Positions 1-7,085 are shown, numbered from the stretch's first letter. The stretch: 9,905 nt of DNA from Chitinophagaceae bacterium (GCA_016786525.1 JAEUVW010000191.1:1-9905), one strand, 5' to 3'. The notes: generated from the sequence alone by a model not told the origin. Numbers and translations are program-made.

Positions 1-671
1 ATGTGGAGCAGAATTTCTACCTCAAAGCAGGCAATGACATCTCTGAAGACCACCTGCCCACGGTGTTGAACAACACCCAACTGGCAGACAGTAAACCTGT
101 TGCCGTACTGCCTGATGCTGCAGCGCCGCAAAAGCAGGAGCCAGCGATAACGCCAGCGGTTAAAGAAGTAGTTGCCCCTGAGGAAGTTCCGGAAATACCG
201 GTCGCGGTACAGCCTGTACCGGCGCCCCCCACCCCTGAAGTAAAAGACACCCCGGTGCCTGCCGAAACCGGCAAGCCCAGGTTCATTGAAGACATTACCT
301 TCAACAATGACCCTGCTGCCGTCAGCACGACAACAGGCAGCAGTACGGCCGGCGAAACAGCAGCTGTGATCAACAGCGATTGTACAGGGCCGATGGCCGT
401 ACCTGCTTTTTTGCGCCTGAAAAACAACATCAGCAGCAAGAAAGGAGAAGATGAGCGCCTGGGTATCCTGAAAACGGCTATCCGGCAAAATTGTTTCAGC
501 ACCGAGCAGGCAGAAATGCTGGTCGGCAACCTGGAGACAGACCTGGCTAAACTGTCCGCTTTGAAAGACCTGTACCCCAAGATCACCGATCAATCCGAGT
601 TTGTAAAACTGGAATCAATGCTCAGCGAAGAAGATTCTAAGAGCTATTTCCGCAGTTTCACCGGGCATTAA
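1..671 (+). CDS. DUF4476 domain protein, 5'-truncated by the window edge
   Basis: This is the 3' part of a gene. The open frame runs from the first bases of the window (codon phase begins at position 3) to a TAA at 669-671, so the true start lies upstream; the GTG at 3 is not a convincing start. Of the 222 visible residues, about 30-92 form a low-complexity Pro/Val/Ala/Glu-rich linker. Residues about 126-219 resemble the Bacteroidota C-terminal domain DUF4476: a Cys-x-x-x-Met-x-x-x-x-Phe opening, a Cys-Phe-Ser-Thr-Glu-Gln-Ala segment where the family has a 'xxQV' helix, then a Leu/Ala-rich helix and a 'YPKITDQSEF' segment matching the family's 'aY..v.D..ny'. The domain has no known biochemical activity and usually sits at the end of exported proteins. 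The missing N terminus prevents checking for a signal peptide. The gene is convergent with the operon that ends at 791. Confidence 0.8.
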   Translation, partial: VEQNFYLKAGNDISEDHLPTVLNNTQLADSKPVAVLPDAAAPQKQEPAITPAVKEVVAPEEVPEIPVAVQPVPAPPTPEVKDTPVPAETGKPRFIEDITFNNDPAAVSTTTGSSTAGETAAVINSDCTGPMAVPAFLRLKNNISSKKGEDERLGILKTAIRQNCFSTEQAEMLVGNLETDLAKLSALKDLYPKITDQSEFVKLESMLSEEDSKSYFRSFTGH

Positions 672-692
672 AAACTATATGGTTTCGAGCTA

Positions 693-725
693 AGACCTAT
701 AAGGTTTTGAAAACCTTATAGGTCT
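693..725. repeat. 33-bp perfect palindrome, possible dispersed intergenic element
   Basis: Arms 693-708 (AGACCTATAAGGTTTT) and 710-725 are exact reverse complements around a single G at 709. It lies 21 bp after the stop codon of the DUF4476 gene. There is no T-run directly after it, and a separate canonical terminator follows, so it is unlikely to be only a terminator. From memory, closely similar ACCTATAAGGTTT/AAACCTTATAGGT palindromes recur between genes in many Bacteroidota genomes, which would make it a REP-like element. That recollection cannot be tested within this window, where the sequence occurs once. Confidence 0.75.
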
Positions 726-745
726 GCAATAAATTCACAAAAGCA

Positions 746-772
746 AAAAGCCCTCTGTGTCAGAGGGCTTTT
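746..772. terminator. Bidirectional intrinsic terminator between convergent genes
   Basis: Arms AAAAGCCCTCTG (746-757) and CAGAGGGCTTTT (761-772) pair perfectly (12 bp) around a TGT loop. The G/C-rich core is flanked by an A-run on the left and a T-run on the right, so it forms a Rho-independent terminator on either strand. It lies 74 bp past the stop of the upstream + gene and 18 bp past the stop of the minus-strand operon at 791, so it can end both transcripts. Confidence 0.9.
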
Positions 773-790
773 CGTTTGCATCATTATTAT

Positions 791-1570
791 TTAAGCCAGG
801 CTCTGCACCACCATCTCGGCGATATCCAGCACCTGCACTTTATCTTCCTGCTCTTTGTTTTTCACACCGTCTATCAGCATGGTGGTGCAGAACGGGCAGT
901 TGGCAGCAATCACCGATGCACCCGTCTCCAGCGCCTCGTCGGAGCGTTCGAAGTTGATGCGCGTCTTACCCGGTTCGTCTTCCTTGAACATCTGCGCACC
1001 ACCCGCACCGCAGCAAAGCCCGTTGGTCTTGCAGCGTTTCATTTCGATCAGCTCTACGTCCAGCGCTTCCAGCACCGCCCTGGGCGCTTCATAGACGCCA
1101 TTGCCGCGCCCCAGGTAGCAACTGTCGTGGTAGGTGATCTTCCGGCCCTTGAAGGTGCCTCCTTCTTTGAGTACCAGGCGACCGTCGTTGATCAGCGATT
1201 GTAAAAAAGTAGTGTGGTGGATCACCTCATAGGTGCCGCCGAGTGCGGGATATTCGTTTTTGAAAATATTGAAGCAGTGCGGGCAGGCCGTCACGATCTT
1301 TTTGATCCCGTAGCCATTCAGCACCTGTATGTTGTTGTAGGCCATCATCTGGAACAGGAATTCGTTGCCGGAGCGGCGGGCCGGGTCGCCGGTGCACATT
1401 TCCTCTTTGCCCAATATCGCAAAGCTGACGCCCACCTTATCCAGTATCGTTGCAAAGGCCTTGGTGATTTTCTGTGCCCTTTGGTCAAAGCTGCCGGCGC
1501 AGCCTACCCAAAACAATACTTCCGGCTGTGTGCCTTCGGCCATGTATTCGGCCATTGATTTTATATGCAT
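791..1570 (-). CDS. CCG-domain (Fe-S)-binding protein, HdrB/GlpC/LutA type
   Basis: A 259-residue soluble protein with two tandem cysteine-rich (CCG, PF02754-type) halves, as in heterodisulfide reductase subunit B, GlpC, GlcF and LutA. The first half carries Cys24 ('WVGCAGSFD'), Cys59 ('CTGDPARRSGNE') and Cys96/Cys99 ('TACPHC'); the usual double Cys is Cys-Thr here. The second half is complete: Cys151 ('HDSCYLGRGN'), Cys186-Cys187 ('LCCGAGG') and Cys225/Cys228 ('NCPFC'). In HdrB such motifs hold non-cubane [4Fe-4S] clusters at the thiol/disulfide active site. Here they probably pass electrons to or from the membrane Fe-S protein encoded at the head of the same operon. The ATG at 1570 fits the family N terminus, with a weak AGGA just upstream; the Met at residue 6 is an alternative. 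It is the last gene of the operon, 40 bp after the DinB-like gene. The substrate is unknown. Confidence 0.88.
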   Translation of the reverse strand: MHIKSMAEYMAEGTQPEVLFWVGCAGSFDQRAQKITKAFATILDKVGVSFAILGKEEMCTGDPARRSGNEFLFQMMAYNNIQVLNGYGIKKIVTACPHCFNIFKNEYPALGGTYEVIHHTTFLQSLINDGRLVLKEGGTFKGRKITYHDSCYLGRGNGVYEAPRAVLEALDVELIEMKRCKTNGLCCGAGGAQMFKEDEPGKTRINFERSDEALETGASVIAANCPFCTTMLIDGVKNKEQEDKVQVLDIAEMVVQSLA

Positions 1571-1610
1571 GTTCCTTGTTTCTTTTTTTTGTGCCGTATT
1601 GCTACCGGCA

Positions 1611-2069
1611 TTACACTAATTTTTTCATCATACTCACATTGCCCCAGTGCAGTGTATCGTGCAGGGCGCAGCACTCCAATACTTCCTCTATGTTCTGCAG
1701 CTGTACACCGAATGTATGCGTGGCATAAGGCTGTACCTCAGCGAAAACACCATTGTTATAATCGCGCTCTACGGCATCGATACTGCCCAGCAGGCGTTCT
1801 TTCAGCTGCCTGATTTCTTCGGCTTCGATCCAGGCTTCCGGCTTTGTACCGTTCCGGTACTTGTCGGCCAGGGGTATCATGCGGTCGGCTTGTACCCCGC
1901 TGCGCACATAGCACAGGATTTCCGTGCTGACTACCAGGTGCCCCAGGTGCCAGGCAATATTGTTGTTCATACCGGCAGGGATAGCGTTGAGCTGCTCCGT
2001 ACTCAGCGTGCTGATACTGTGCAGGAATTTTTCGCGTATGGTCCGGGCGTATACAATGGATCTGTTCAT
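1611..2069 (-). CDS. DinB-like (DinB_2) metal-binding protein
   Basis: A 152-residue, mostly helical protein with the layout of the DinB/YfiT superfamily. There is an N-terminal helix, then 'NIAWHLGHL' (His41 and His44 at the usual first ligand site), and a C-terminal helix with 'HDTLHWG' (His137 and His141), which completes the three-His metal site of the superfamily. Length is normal (about 150-170 residues). Characterised members include bacillithiol- and mycothiol-dependent S-transferases and mycothiol-dependent maleylpyruvate isomerase; many have no known activity. It sits inside the Fe-S operon: its start is 27 bp after the stop of the membrane Fe-S gene and its stop is 40 bp before the CCG-protein start, so co-transcription is likely. 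A thiol-related role would suit an HdrB-like neighbour, but this is inference. The ATG at 2069 gives a typical family start. Confidence 0.8.
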   Translation of the reverse strand: MNRSIVYARTIREKFLHSISTLSTEQLNAIPAGMNNNIAWHLGHLVVSTEILCYVRSGVQADRMIPLADKYRNGTKPEAWIEAEEIRQLKERLLGSIDAVERDYNNGVFAEVQPYATHTFGVQLQNIEEVLECCALHDTLHWGNVSMMKKLV

Positions 2070-2096
2070 CTTGTTGCTGCGGCAGTCGTTTTATAA

Positions 2097-3422
2097 TTAT
2101 ACCAGTTCTTCCACCCATTTGTCGCGCTCGTCGGGGCTGAACTTCCAGGGCGCCATATTATTTTCGATATTACCGAACATCATATTCCACTCCTGCGGAC
2201 TGTTGCTCTCCTCCATCACCAGGTAACGGCGGGCCTCCACGATAATATCCAGGGGGCTGATGCTCACCGGGCAGGCCTCTACACAGGCATTGCAGGTAGT
2301 GCAGGCACGCAGCTCTTCAGAAGTGATGTAGTCGTGCACCAGCGATTTGCCGTCGTCCGTGAAAGAGCCGTTCAGGTCTATATTTTTACCCACTTCTTCC
2401 AGGCGGTCGCGCGTATCCATCATGATCTTGCGCGGAGACAGCTTTTTGCCCGTGATGTTGGCCGGGCAAACGGCGGTACAGCGGCCGCACTCCGTACAGG
2501 AGTAGGCATCCATCAGGCTTTTCCAGCTCAGGTCCATCACATCCTTGGCCCCAAAGCGCTGCGGTGCGGTGGGGTCTCCTTCTGCCGGCGGCGGGGCCAG
2601 TTCGGGCTGCATCATATACAGGACTTCATTTTGCACCGCAGGCATATTCTGCATTTCGCCCTGCGGCTTCAGGGGGGCATAATAGGCATTGGGGAAAGCC
2701 AGCACGATGTGCAGGTGCTTGGAATAAGGCAGGTAATTCAGGAAGGCCAGCACCCCGATAATGTGCAGCCACCAGGCTACCCGTTCTACTGCGATCAGCG
2801 AGCCCACGCTCATACCCTTGAACAGCGGGGCGATGAGGCCAGATACCAGGTAAGAGCCGGTCTGGGTATAGTGCTCCGCTCCCAGATTCTGCAATTGCAG
2901 GTCGGTGGCATTGAGGATGAGCAGCAAGGACATCAGGATGATCTCTGTGGCCAGGATCAGGTTGGCGTCCGTTTTGGGCCAGCCGTTCAGCTCTCCCTGC
3001 ACCAGGCGCTTCAGTTTCAATACATTGCGGCGCACCAGGAAGATAGCACAGGCAATCAATACCGTAGCCGCCAGGATTTCGAAACAGGAGATCAGCACCG
3101 GGTACAGCGCGCCCAGGAAAGGGGCAAACAGCCGGTGTGTACCAAGTATGCCATCCAGTATGATCTCGAGCATCTCGATATTGATGATCACGAAACCGGC
3201 ATAAACGAAAAAGTGCAGCACTGCAGGGGTGATCCGCTTGAACATTTTTTTCTGCCCCAGCGCCAGCAAGACGACGTTTCTCCAGCGTTCGGCCGGGTCG
3301 CCTTCAAATGTTTTGGGCCGGCCCAGGAAAATATTCCGGCGTATGGCCCGTATTTTTTTATAAAAAAGAAAAGATGCAGCGCCTAAAATCAGCAAGAAAA
3401 AAATCTGTTGCAGTATGTGCAT
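2097..3422 (-). CDS. Membrane-bound two-[4Fe-4S] oxidoreductase subunit (HdrC/HdrE-like fusion)
   Basis: A 441-residue protein joining a membrane domain to a cytoplasmic ferredoxin-like domain. Hydrophobic helices lie at about residues 5-22, 66-88, 103-130, 154-172 and 211-231. His70 (helix 2) and His220 (helix 5), with His236/His238 after it, are possible haem b ligands, as in NarI/DsrM/HdrE-type cytochromes. The C-terminal domain has two CxxCxxCxxxCP motifs, Cys309-312-315-319 and Cys374-377-380-384, each binding a [4Fe-4S] cluster. This matches the Bacteroidota proteins that pair with an HdrB-like CCG protein, and that partner is two genes downstream. The likely role is electron transfer between the quinone pool and a cytoplasmic redox centre. 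The physiological donor and acceptor are unknown; GlpABC-, LutABC- and DsrMK-like roles are all possible. It is the first gene of the operon, starting at the ATG at 3422. Confidence 0.87.
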   Translation of the reverse strand: MHILQQIFFLLILGAASFLFYKKIRAIRRNIFLGRPKTFEGDPAERWRNVVLLALGQKKMFKRITPAVLHFFVYAGFVIINIEMLEIILDGILGTHRLFAPFLGALYPVLISCFEILAATVLIACAIFLVRRNVLKLKRLVQGELNGWPKTDANLILATEIILMSLLLILNATDLQLQNLGAEHYTQTGSYLVSGLIAPLFKGMSVGSLIAVERVAWWLHIIGVLAFLNYLPYSKHLHIVLAFPNAYYAPLKPQGEMQNMPAVQNEVLYMMQPELAPPPAEGDPTAPQRFGAKDVMDLSWKSLMDAYSCTECGRCTAVCPANITGKKLSPRKIMMDTRDRLEEVGKNIDLNGSFTDDGKSLVHDYITSEELRACTTCNACVEACPVSISPLDIIVEARRYLVMEESNSPQEWNMMFGNIENNMAPWKFSPDERDKWVEELV

Positions 3423-3485
3423 TAAATCCCGGTTTTAATATATAAAAAAGCAACCTGTAAACCACAGAGCCGCTTTATTTTCCTA

Positions 3486-3493
3486 CGAAAGTA
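3486..3493 (-). promoter_or_regulatory. Possible -7 box for the Fe-S operon
   Basis: Read on the minus strand, this is TACTTTCG, one mismatch from the Bacteroidota -7 consensus TAnnTTTG, about 63 bp before the ATG at 3422. At the -33 spacing (20 bp upstream) the strand reads TTC rather than TTG, so the match is weak. No better candidate for this operon is visible in the divergent region. Confidence 0.3.
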
Positions 3494-3624
3494 CTTCCTT
3501 TTCGTTTCAGGAAGAAATATGCTGCCTGATTTGTCAAAAATCTCATGACAATTGCCTGCTGCGCCCGGCCGCTTTCGCCATAGCCTTTGCCTGCCCCGGC
3601 CGCCTTATTTTTTGATTTTTTTAT

Positions 3625-3632
3625 TACATTTG
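3625..3632 (+). promoter_or_regulatory. -7 box (TACATTTG) for the secreted-protein gene pair
   Basis: A perfect match to TAnnTTTG, 23 bp before the ATG at 3656. No TTG is found at the ideal -33 distance; the nearest TTTG (3611-3614) is too close. The surroundings are T-rich. It also argues that the coding region starts downstream at 3656 and not at the in-frame ATG at 3587, which would lie upstream of this promoter. Confidence 0.45.
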
Positions 3633-3655
3633 AGAAAATTGATGTTATTGCCCTT

Positions 3656-4558
3656 ATGAAGATGATGAATATGCTACGCCATGCCCTGTCGCTCACCTTG
3701 TTTTGTTTATTTGCCGGCAGTGCAGGCGCCCAATCCCTGAAAGGAGAAGAGTTGGCCCAATTGCGCAAAATGGAAGATTCACTGGTTGTTTCGGCCGACT
3801 CCATGTTCATGACCCCTATCCCCGACTTCCGCACCCAGTATTGCGAACAGTTTGTCAAGCAACTGATCCGCACGCTCAAGATCAGGGGTTCTTATCAATA
3901 CCCTTTCGACAGCCTGAAGAAGATCGTGAACATCATTTCGCCGGAAGATAAAAGTTTCCGCCTCTTCAACTGGCCGATCGCCTATACCGATGTGCGCCTG
4001 CGCTACTATGCCGCCATACAGATGAACAGTGAAGACCTGAAGCTCTACCCACTCTTCGACAATTCGGACATGCTGACCAAAACAGACGAAGACAAAATTC
4101 TCGGCGCCAAAGAATGGGTGGGCGGCCTGATCTACAATATCATTACCAAACGCGTTGGCGGGGAGAACATTTACTGCCTGCTGGGTGTCAATGACGGCAA
4201 CCCCGTCAGTACAAAGAAATATGTAGACCCCATGCGCTTCGGTGACAATGGCCCCAGCTTCGGCGCACCTATTTTTGCCATAGGCTCCGAAAAGAACCCG
4301 AATGCACCCATCAATCGCTTTGTGCTGGAGTACAAGAAAGGCGTCAGTGTGAGTATGAACTGGGACGCGGAGCATAATGCCATTCTTTTTGACGATATCG
4401 CTTCGCAGGTCAACGACCCGAACCGTAAATACACGTATGTACCCACCGGACAGTATAACGGCCTGCGCTGGTCGGGCAATGCCTGGCGCTTTGTCCCGAA
4501 CCTGATCCCGATCCTGGAACTGCAGGACGGCCAGGCCCCGGACGCGGGGATCAAATAA
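3656..4558 (+). CDS. Secreted protein of unknown function (300 aa)
   Basis: I do not recognise a characterised family. The protein begins with a signal peptide: Lys2, a hydrophobic core at about residues 11-20, and a likely cleavage after 'AGAQ' near residue 26. The mature part is mixed alpha/beta, with a charged N-terminal helix (29-47), a single Cys63, aromatic-rich segments such as 'FNWPIAYTDVRLRYYAA' (104-120), a Gly/Asn-rich stretch (168-200) and 'YNGLRWSGNAWRFV' near the end. There is no lipobox, membrane helix or T9SS sorting domain, so a periplasmic location is most likely. ATG 3656 is chosen over the upstream in-frame ATG at 3587 because it gives a proper signal peptide and lies after the -7 box; Met codons at 3662, 3665 and 3671 are minor alternatives. 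The T9SS cargo gene starts 25 bp after its stop, so the two are probably co-transcribed. Confidence 0.75.
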   Translation: MKMMNMLRHALSLTLFCLFAGSAGAQSLKGEELAQLRKMEDSLVVSADSMFMTPIPDFRTQYCEQFVKQLIRTLKIRGSYQYPFDSLKKIVNIISPEDKSFRLFNWPIAYTDVRLRYYAAIQMNSEDLKLYPLFDNSDMLTKTDEDKILGAKEWVGGLIYNIITKRVGGENIYCLLGVNDGNPVSTKKYVDPMRFGDNGPSFGAPIFAIGSEKNPNAPINRFVLEYKKGVSVSMNWDAEHNAILFDDIASQVNDPNRKYTYVPTGQYNGLRWSGNAWRFVPNLIPILELQDGQAPDAGIK

Positions 4559-4583
4559 GGCTCACCCAACCAAAACCAACTAT

Positions 4584-6563
4584 ATGAGACCCAACCTTTA
4601 CAGTGCGCTTACCCTTTTATGTTTATGGACAGCAGGCACCGTAAAGGCGCAGGCAACATCAGATTACGGCATCCAGCTGCAGGCAGTGGTGCAGACCGCC
4701 CCACCCAAAGTCTCGCTGAACTGGAAAAAAATTCCCGGCGCCAGCGGGTACAACCTGTGGCGGAAAAGCAAATCCGCACACATGTGGTCCACACTGGGCA
4801 ATACTACCGACACCTTTTATACAGACCTGGCCGTGACGGGCGATACCGCCTATGAATACAAAATCACCAATACCGGCGGCCCTTCTGTTGCAGCAGCTTA
4901 CCTGTTGGCCGGCATCAACACTCCTCCCCTGCACAACAGGGGCACCCTTATCCTGGTGACAGACACCCTGTTCCGCGACTCCTGCGCTGCAGAAATCACC
5001 GGCCTGATGCAGGACCTGGCCGCAGATGGCTGGGCCGTGCAGCGGCATGATGTCAGCCGTACACTGAGCGATGTAGCGGTGAAGGCCCTGATCAAAGCAG
5101 ACTACAGCAGCCTGCCCGATGTAAAGGCTGTATTGCTGCTGGGACATGTGGCTGTGCCGTATAGCGGCGATTTCAACCCCGATGCGCACCCGGACCACCA
5201 GGGTGCCTGGCCGGCCGATGTCTTCTACGGCGATATGGACGGTAGCTGGACGGATATAAGTGTGAACAGTACGGTAGCCGCACGCGCCCAAAACAAAAAC
5301 ATTCCCGGCGATGGCAAATGGGATCATTCGGCCATGCCTTCCATGGCCGAACTGCAGGTGGGCCGTATCGACTTTGCCTATATGCCCGCCTTCAGCAGCA
5401 GCGAAACAACATTGATGAAAAACTACCTGGCCAAGGCGCACCGGTACAAGATGGACTCCCTGTACATCAGCCGCAAAGCATTGGTAGACGATAATTTCGG
5501 CAGCTTCAGCGGGGAGGCGTTTGCGGCCAACGCCTGGCGCAATTTCCCGCCTATGATCGGCAGGGACAATATCCTGGAAGTAGACCTCATCACCACCCTG
5601 AACGACTCGGCCTACCAATGGGCCTATGGCTGCGGGGGTGGCTCCTACAGCAGTTGCGGCGGTGTGGGCGCTACCGCAGACCTGAACGGCAAAAAACAGA
5701 AAGGCATTTTCACGATGCTGTTTGGCAGCTATTTCGGCGACTGGGACACACAGAATAATTTCCTGCGGGCATTTCTCTGCGCTGATGAACCGGCACTAAC
5801 AGCCTGCTGGGCCGGAAGGCCAAACTGGTACCTGCATCATATGGGCCTGGGCGAGAACATTGGCTACAGCACCATCACAACCCAAAACTACAATCCTACC
5901 GTATACACTCCTGCCGGGTATATGGCCACCGCTGTACACGTAGCACTGATGGGCGACCTGAGCCTGCGCAATGAATACATCAAACCGGCCAGGAGCCTAT
6001 CGGTCACAACGGGACCCAAAGCAGGTGCGACCCTGCACTGGACGGCCTCCCCCGACCCCGGCGTTACCGGGTATTATGTCTATCGCTCCGGCAGCCGTTT
6101 CGGTACTTACAAAAGGGTTTCCGGCCTCATCGCAACCACAACATTTATTGACGCCGCCGGCACCGATGGCTTTTACTACTATATGGTGCGCCCCACAAAG
6201 CTGCAGCAAACCCCATCCGGCACTTACTACAACCTGGGCCTGGGCATTACAGACACGGCAACCGTTTCCTTCCCGCCACCGGTATCCATTGCCGCTGCCC
6301 GGCTGCCTGAAGCTTCCATCTTATGCTTTCCGAACCCGGCTACGGATATCCTCAATATCTACGGTAATGGGTTCCGGGGCGCTATGCTGACACTTAGCCT
6401 CAGCGATATTTCGGGCAAAACGGTGTTGCAGCGGCAATACCCGCTTAGCCAGGATGAGTTTACCCTGTCGGAAAACATCAGCCTGCTGCCCGGCGGCACC
6501 TACCTGGTACAGGTCGCGGATGCCCGCGGAGGGGTGTACAGCCAAAAGATCGTCAGGCGATAA
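4584..6563 (+). CDS. T9SS-secreted FnIII protein with a gingipain (C25)-like core
   Basis: A 659-residue exported protein. The signal peptide covers about residues 1-22 ('AGTVKA'). A fibronectin-III-like domain lies at about 32-110 ('ASGYNLWRK') and a second at about 470-562 ('VTGYYVYRSG'). Between them is a peptidase C25-like region: 'AVLLLGHVAVPYSG' (182-195), 'WPADVFYGDMDGSW' (209-222), 'LQVGRID' (257-263) and a helix with 'YLAKAHRYK' (281-289) follow the gingipain order of VLLvGd..iP, sDxxYg, xxxGRi and the Y helix. Where gingipains have catalytic 'GHGS' and 'CC', this protein has 'YGCGGGSY' (348-355) and 'FGSYFGDWD' (380-388), so peptidase activity is doubtful. Residues about 578-659 form a type A T9SS sorting domain ('FPNPATDIL', 'PGGTYLVQV', terminal 'KIVRR'), removed on export and replaced by surface attachment or release. 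It follows the 300-residue protein gene by 25 bp. Confidence 0.85.
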   Translation: MRPNLYSALTLLCLWTAGTVKAQATSDYGIQLQAVVQTAPPKVSLNWKKIPGASGYNLWRKSKSAHMWSTLGNTTDTFYTDLAVTGDTAYEYKITNTGGPSVAAAYLLAGINTPPLHNRGTLILVTDTLFRDSCAAEITGLMQDLAADGWAVQRHDVSRTLSDVAVKALIKADYSSLPDVKAVLLLGHVAVPYSGDFNPDAHPDHQGAWPADVFYGDMDGSWTDISVNSTVAARAQNKNIPGDGKWDHSAMPSMAELQVGRIDFAYMPAFSSSETTLMKNYLAKAHRYKMDSLYISRKALVDDNFGSFSGEAFAANAWRNFPPMIGRDNILEVDLITTLNDSAYQWAYGCGGGSYSSCGGVGATADLNGKKQKGIFTMLFGSYFGDWDTQNNFLRAFLCADEPALTACWAGRPNWYLHHMGLGENIGYSTITTQNYNPTVYTPAGYMATAVHVALMGDLSLRNEYIKPARSLSVTTGPKAGATLHWTASPDPGVTGYYVYRSGSRFGTYKRVSGLIATTTFIDAAGTDGFYYYMVRPTKLQQTPSGTYYNLGLGITDTATVSFPPPVSIAAARLPEASILCFPNPATDILNIYGNGFRGAMLTLSLSDISGKTVLQRQYPLSQDEFTLSENISLLPGGTYLVQVADARGGVYSQKIVRR

Positions 6564-6614
6564 AGCAGTATTCCGGTGTATAGGGCGGGATGAAGCATCG
6601 GAAATGAAATAAAA

Positions 6615-6645
6615 TTGTTCAGAATAAAATAAATTCCTACATTTG
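6615..6645 (+). promoter_or_regulatory. rpsT promoter, Bacteroidota type
   Basis: A TTG -33 element (6615-6617) is separated by exactly 20 bp from a perfect -7 box TACATTTG (6638-6645), in an A/T-rich stretch. This is the consensus arrangement for the Bacteroidota primary sigma factor. Transcription would start near 6650, leaving a leader of about 35 nt before the rpsT ATG at 6687. Confidence 0.82.
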
Positions 6646-6686
6646 CCCTCCGAAAAATAAAAAAAATTACAAAAAGTACCTAAGTA

Positions 6687-6941
6687 ATGGCTAATCATAA
6701 AGCAACCAAAAAAGACGTAAGACAAAGCGAAAAACGCCGCGATAGGAACCGTTATTACGGTAAAACTACCCGTAACGCTATTCGCAAACTCTTAGCGATC
6801 ACTGACAAAGCTGAGGCAACTACAGAATTGCCGAAAGTAGTTTCTATGATCGATAAGCTGGCTAAGCGCAACGTCATTCACAAGAACAAGGCTTCCAACC
6901 TGAAATCAGGTATTGCAGTTGCCGTAGGTAAACTGGCCTAG
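6687..6941 (+). CDS. rpsT: 30S ribosomal protein S20
   Basis: An 84-residue, Lys/Arg-rich protein, the normal length for S20 (bS20), which binds 16S rRNA and helps assemble the small subunit. Recognisable features are the N-terminal 'MANHKATKKDVRQSEKRR', the 'RNAIRKL' helix, and the C-terminal 'KLAKRNVIHKNKASNLKS' helix with the conserved HKNKA motif that contacts rRNA. The third helix ends 'GIAVAVGKLA'. The gene is a single-gene unit with a strong promoter just upstream and its own terminator downstream. Its base composition is more A/T-rich than its neighbours, as expected for optimised codon use in a highly expressed gene. Confidence 0.97.
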   Translation: MANHKATKKDVRQSEKRRDRNRYYGKTTRNAIRKLLAITDKAEATTELPKVVSMIDKLAKRNVIHKNKASNLKSGIAVAVGKLA

Positions 6942-6966
6942 TCCTTTATATCCTTTTTACTTTTTT

Positions 6967-7004
6967 AAAAGGTTGTTTGTTCTGATACGGGCAAACGACC
7001 TTTT
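6967..7004 (+). terminator. rpsT intrinsic terminator
   Basis: Stem AAAAGGTTGTTTG (6967-6979) pairs with CAAACGACCTTTT (6992-7004), 13 bp with one G-U pair, around a 12-nt loop. A further T-rich tract (CGTTTTTG) follows. It begins 26 bp after the rpsT stop. The A-run before the stem could let it work on the minus strand too, but no minus-strand gene ends here. Confidence 0.85.
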
Positions 7005-7085
7005 CGTTTTTGATTTAACAGCAGCGAAGGTTAATTTTCGAGATACCGGCCGGGCAAAACCCCGCATTCGCGGTAATTTTATAGT

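Noticed and set aside
17..586. A 189-codon minus-strand open frame opposite the DUF4476 gene
   Set aside because: It mirrors the Pro/Val-rich linker as low-complexity Gly/Thr/Ser sequence and has no recognisable motif.
2334..3386. A 350-codon plus-strand open frame opposite the membrane Fe-S gene
   Set aside because: It is the complement of a gene with unmistakable membrane helices and [4Fe-4S] motifs. Its His/Gln-rich composition is typical of antisense frames in G+C-rich codons.
3535..3600. Possible small peptide or gene remnant in the divergent region (short minus-strand frame from an ATG at 3546)
   Set aside because: It is only about 23 codons, ends next to the putative -7 box and has no conserved feature or ribosome-binding signal.
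3475..3879. A 134-codon minus-strand open frame over the divergent region and the start of the secreted-protein gene
   Set aside because: Most of it is antisense to a gene with a clear signal peptide. Its product has no recognisable domain, and its tail spans the only promoter-like sequences for the Fe-S operon.
4659..5618. A 319-codon minus-strand open frame opposite the T9SS cargo gene
   Set aside because: No domain is recognisable, and the opposite strand carries a coherent signal peptide, C25-like core and sorting domain.
7021..7085. G+C-rich segment before ispD examined as a possible tRNA or riboswitch
   Set aside because: Only 4-bp stems can be drawn, with no cloverleaf, CCA end or recognisable riboswitch core.
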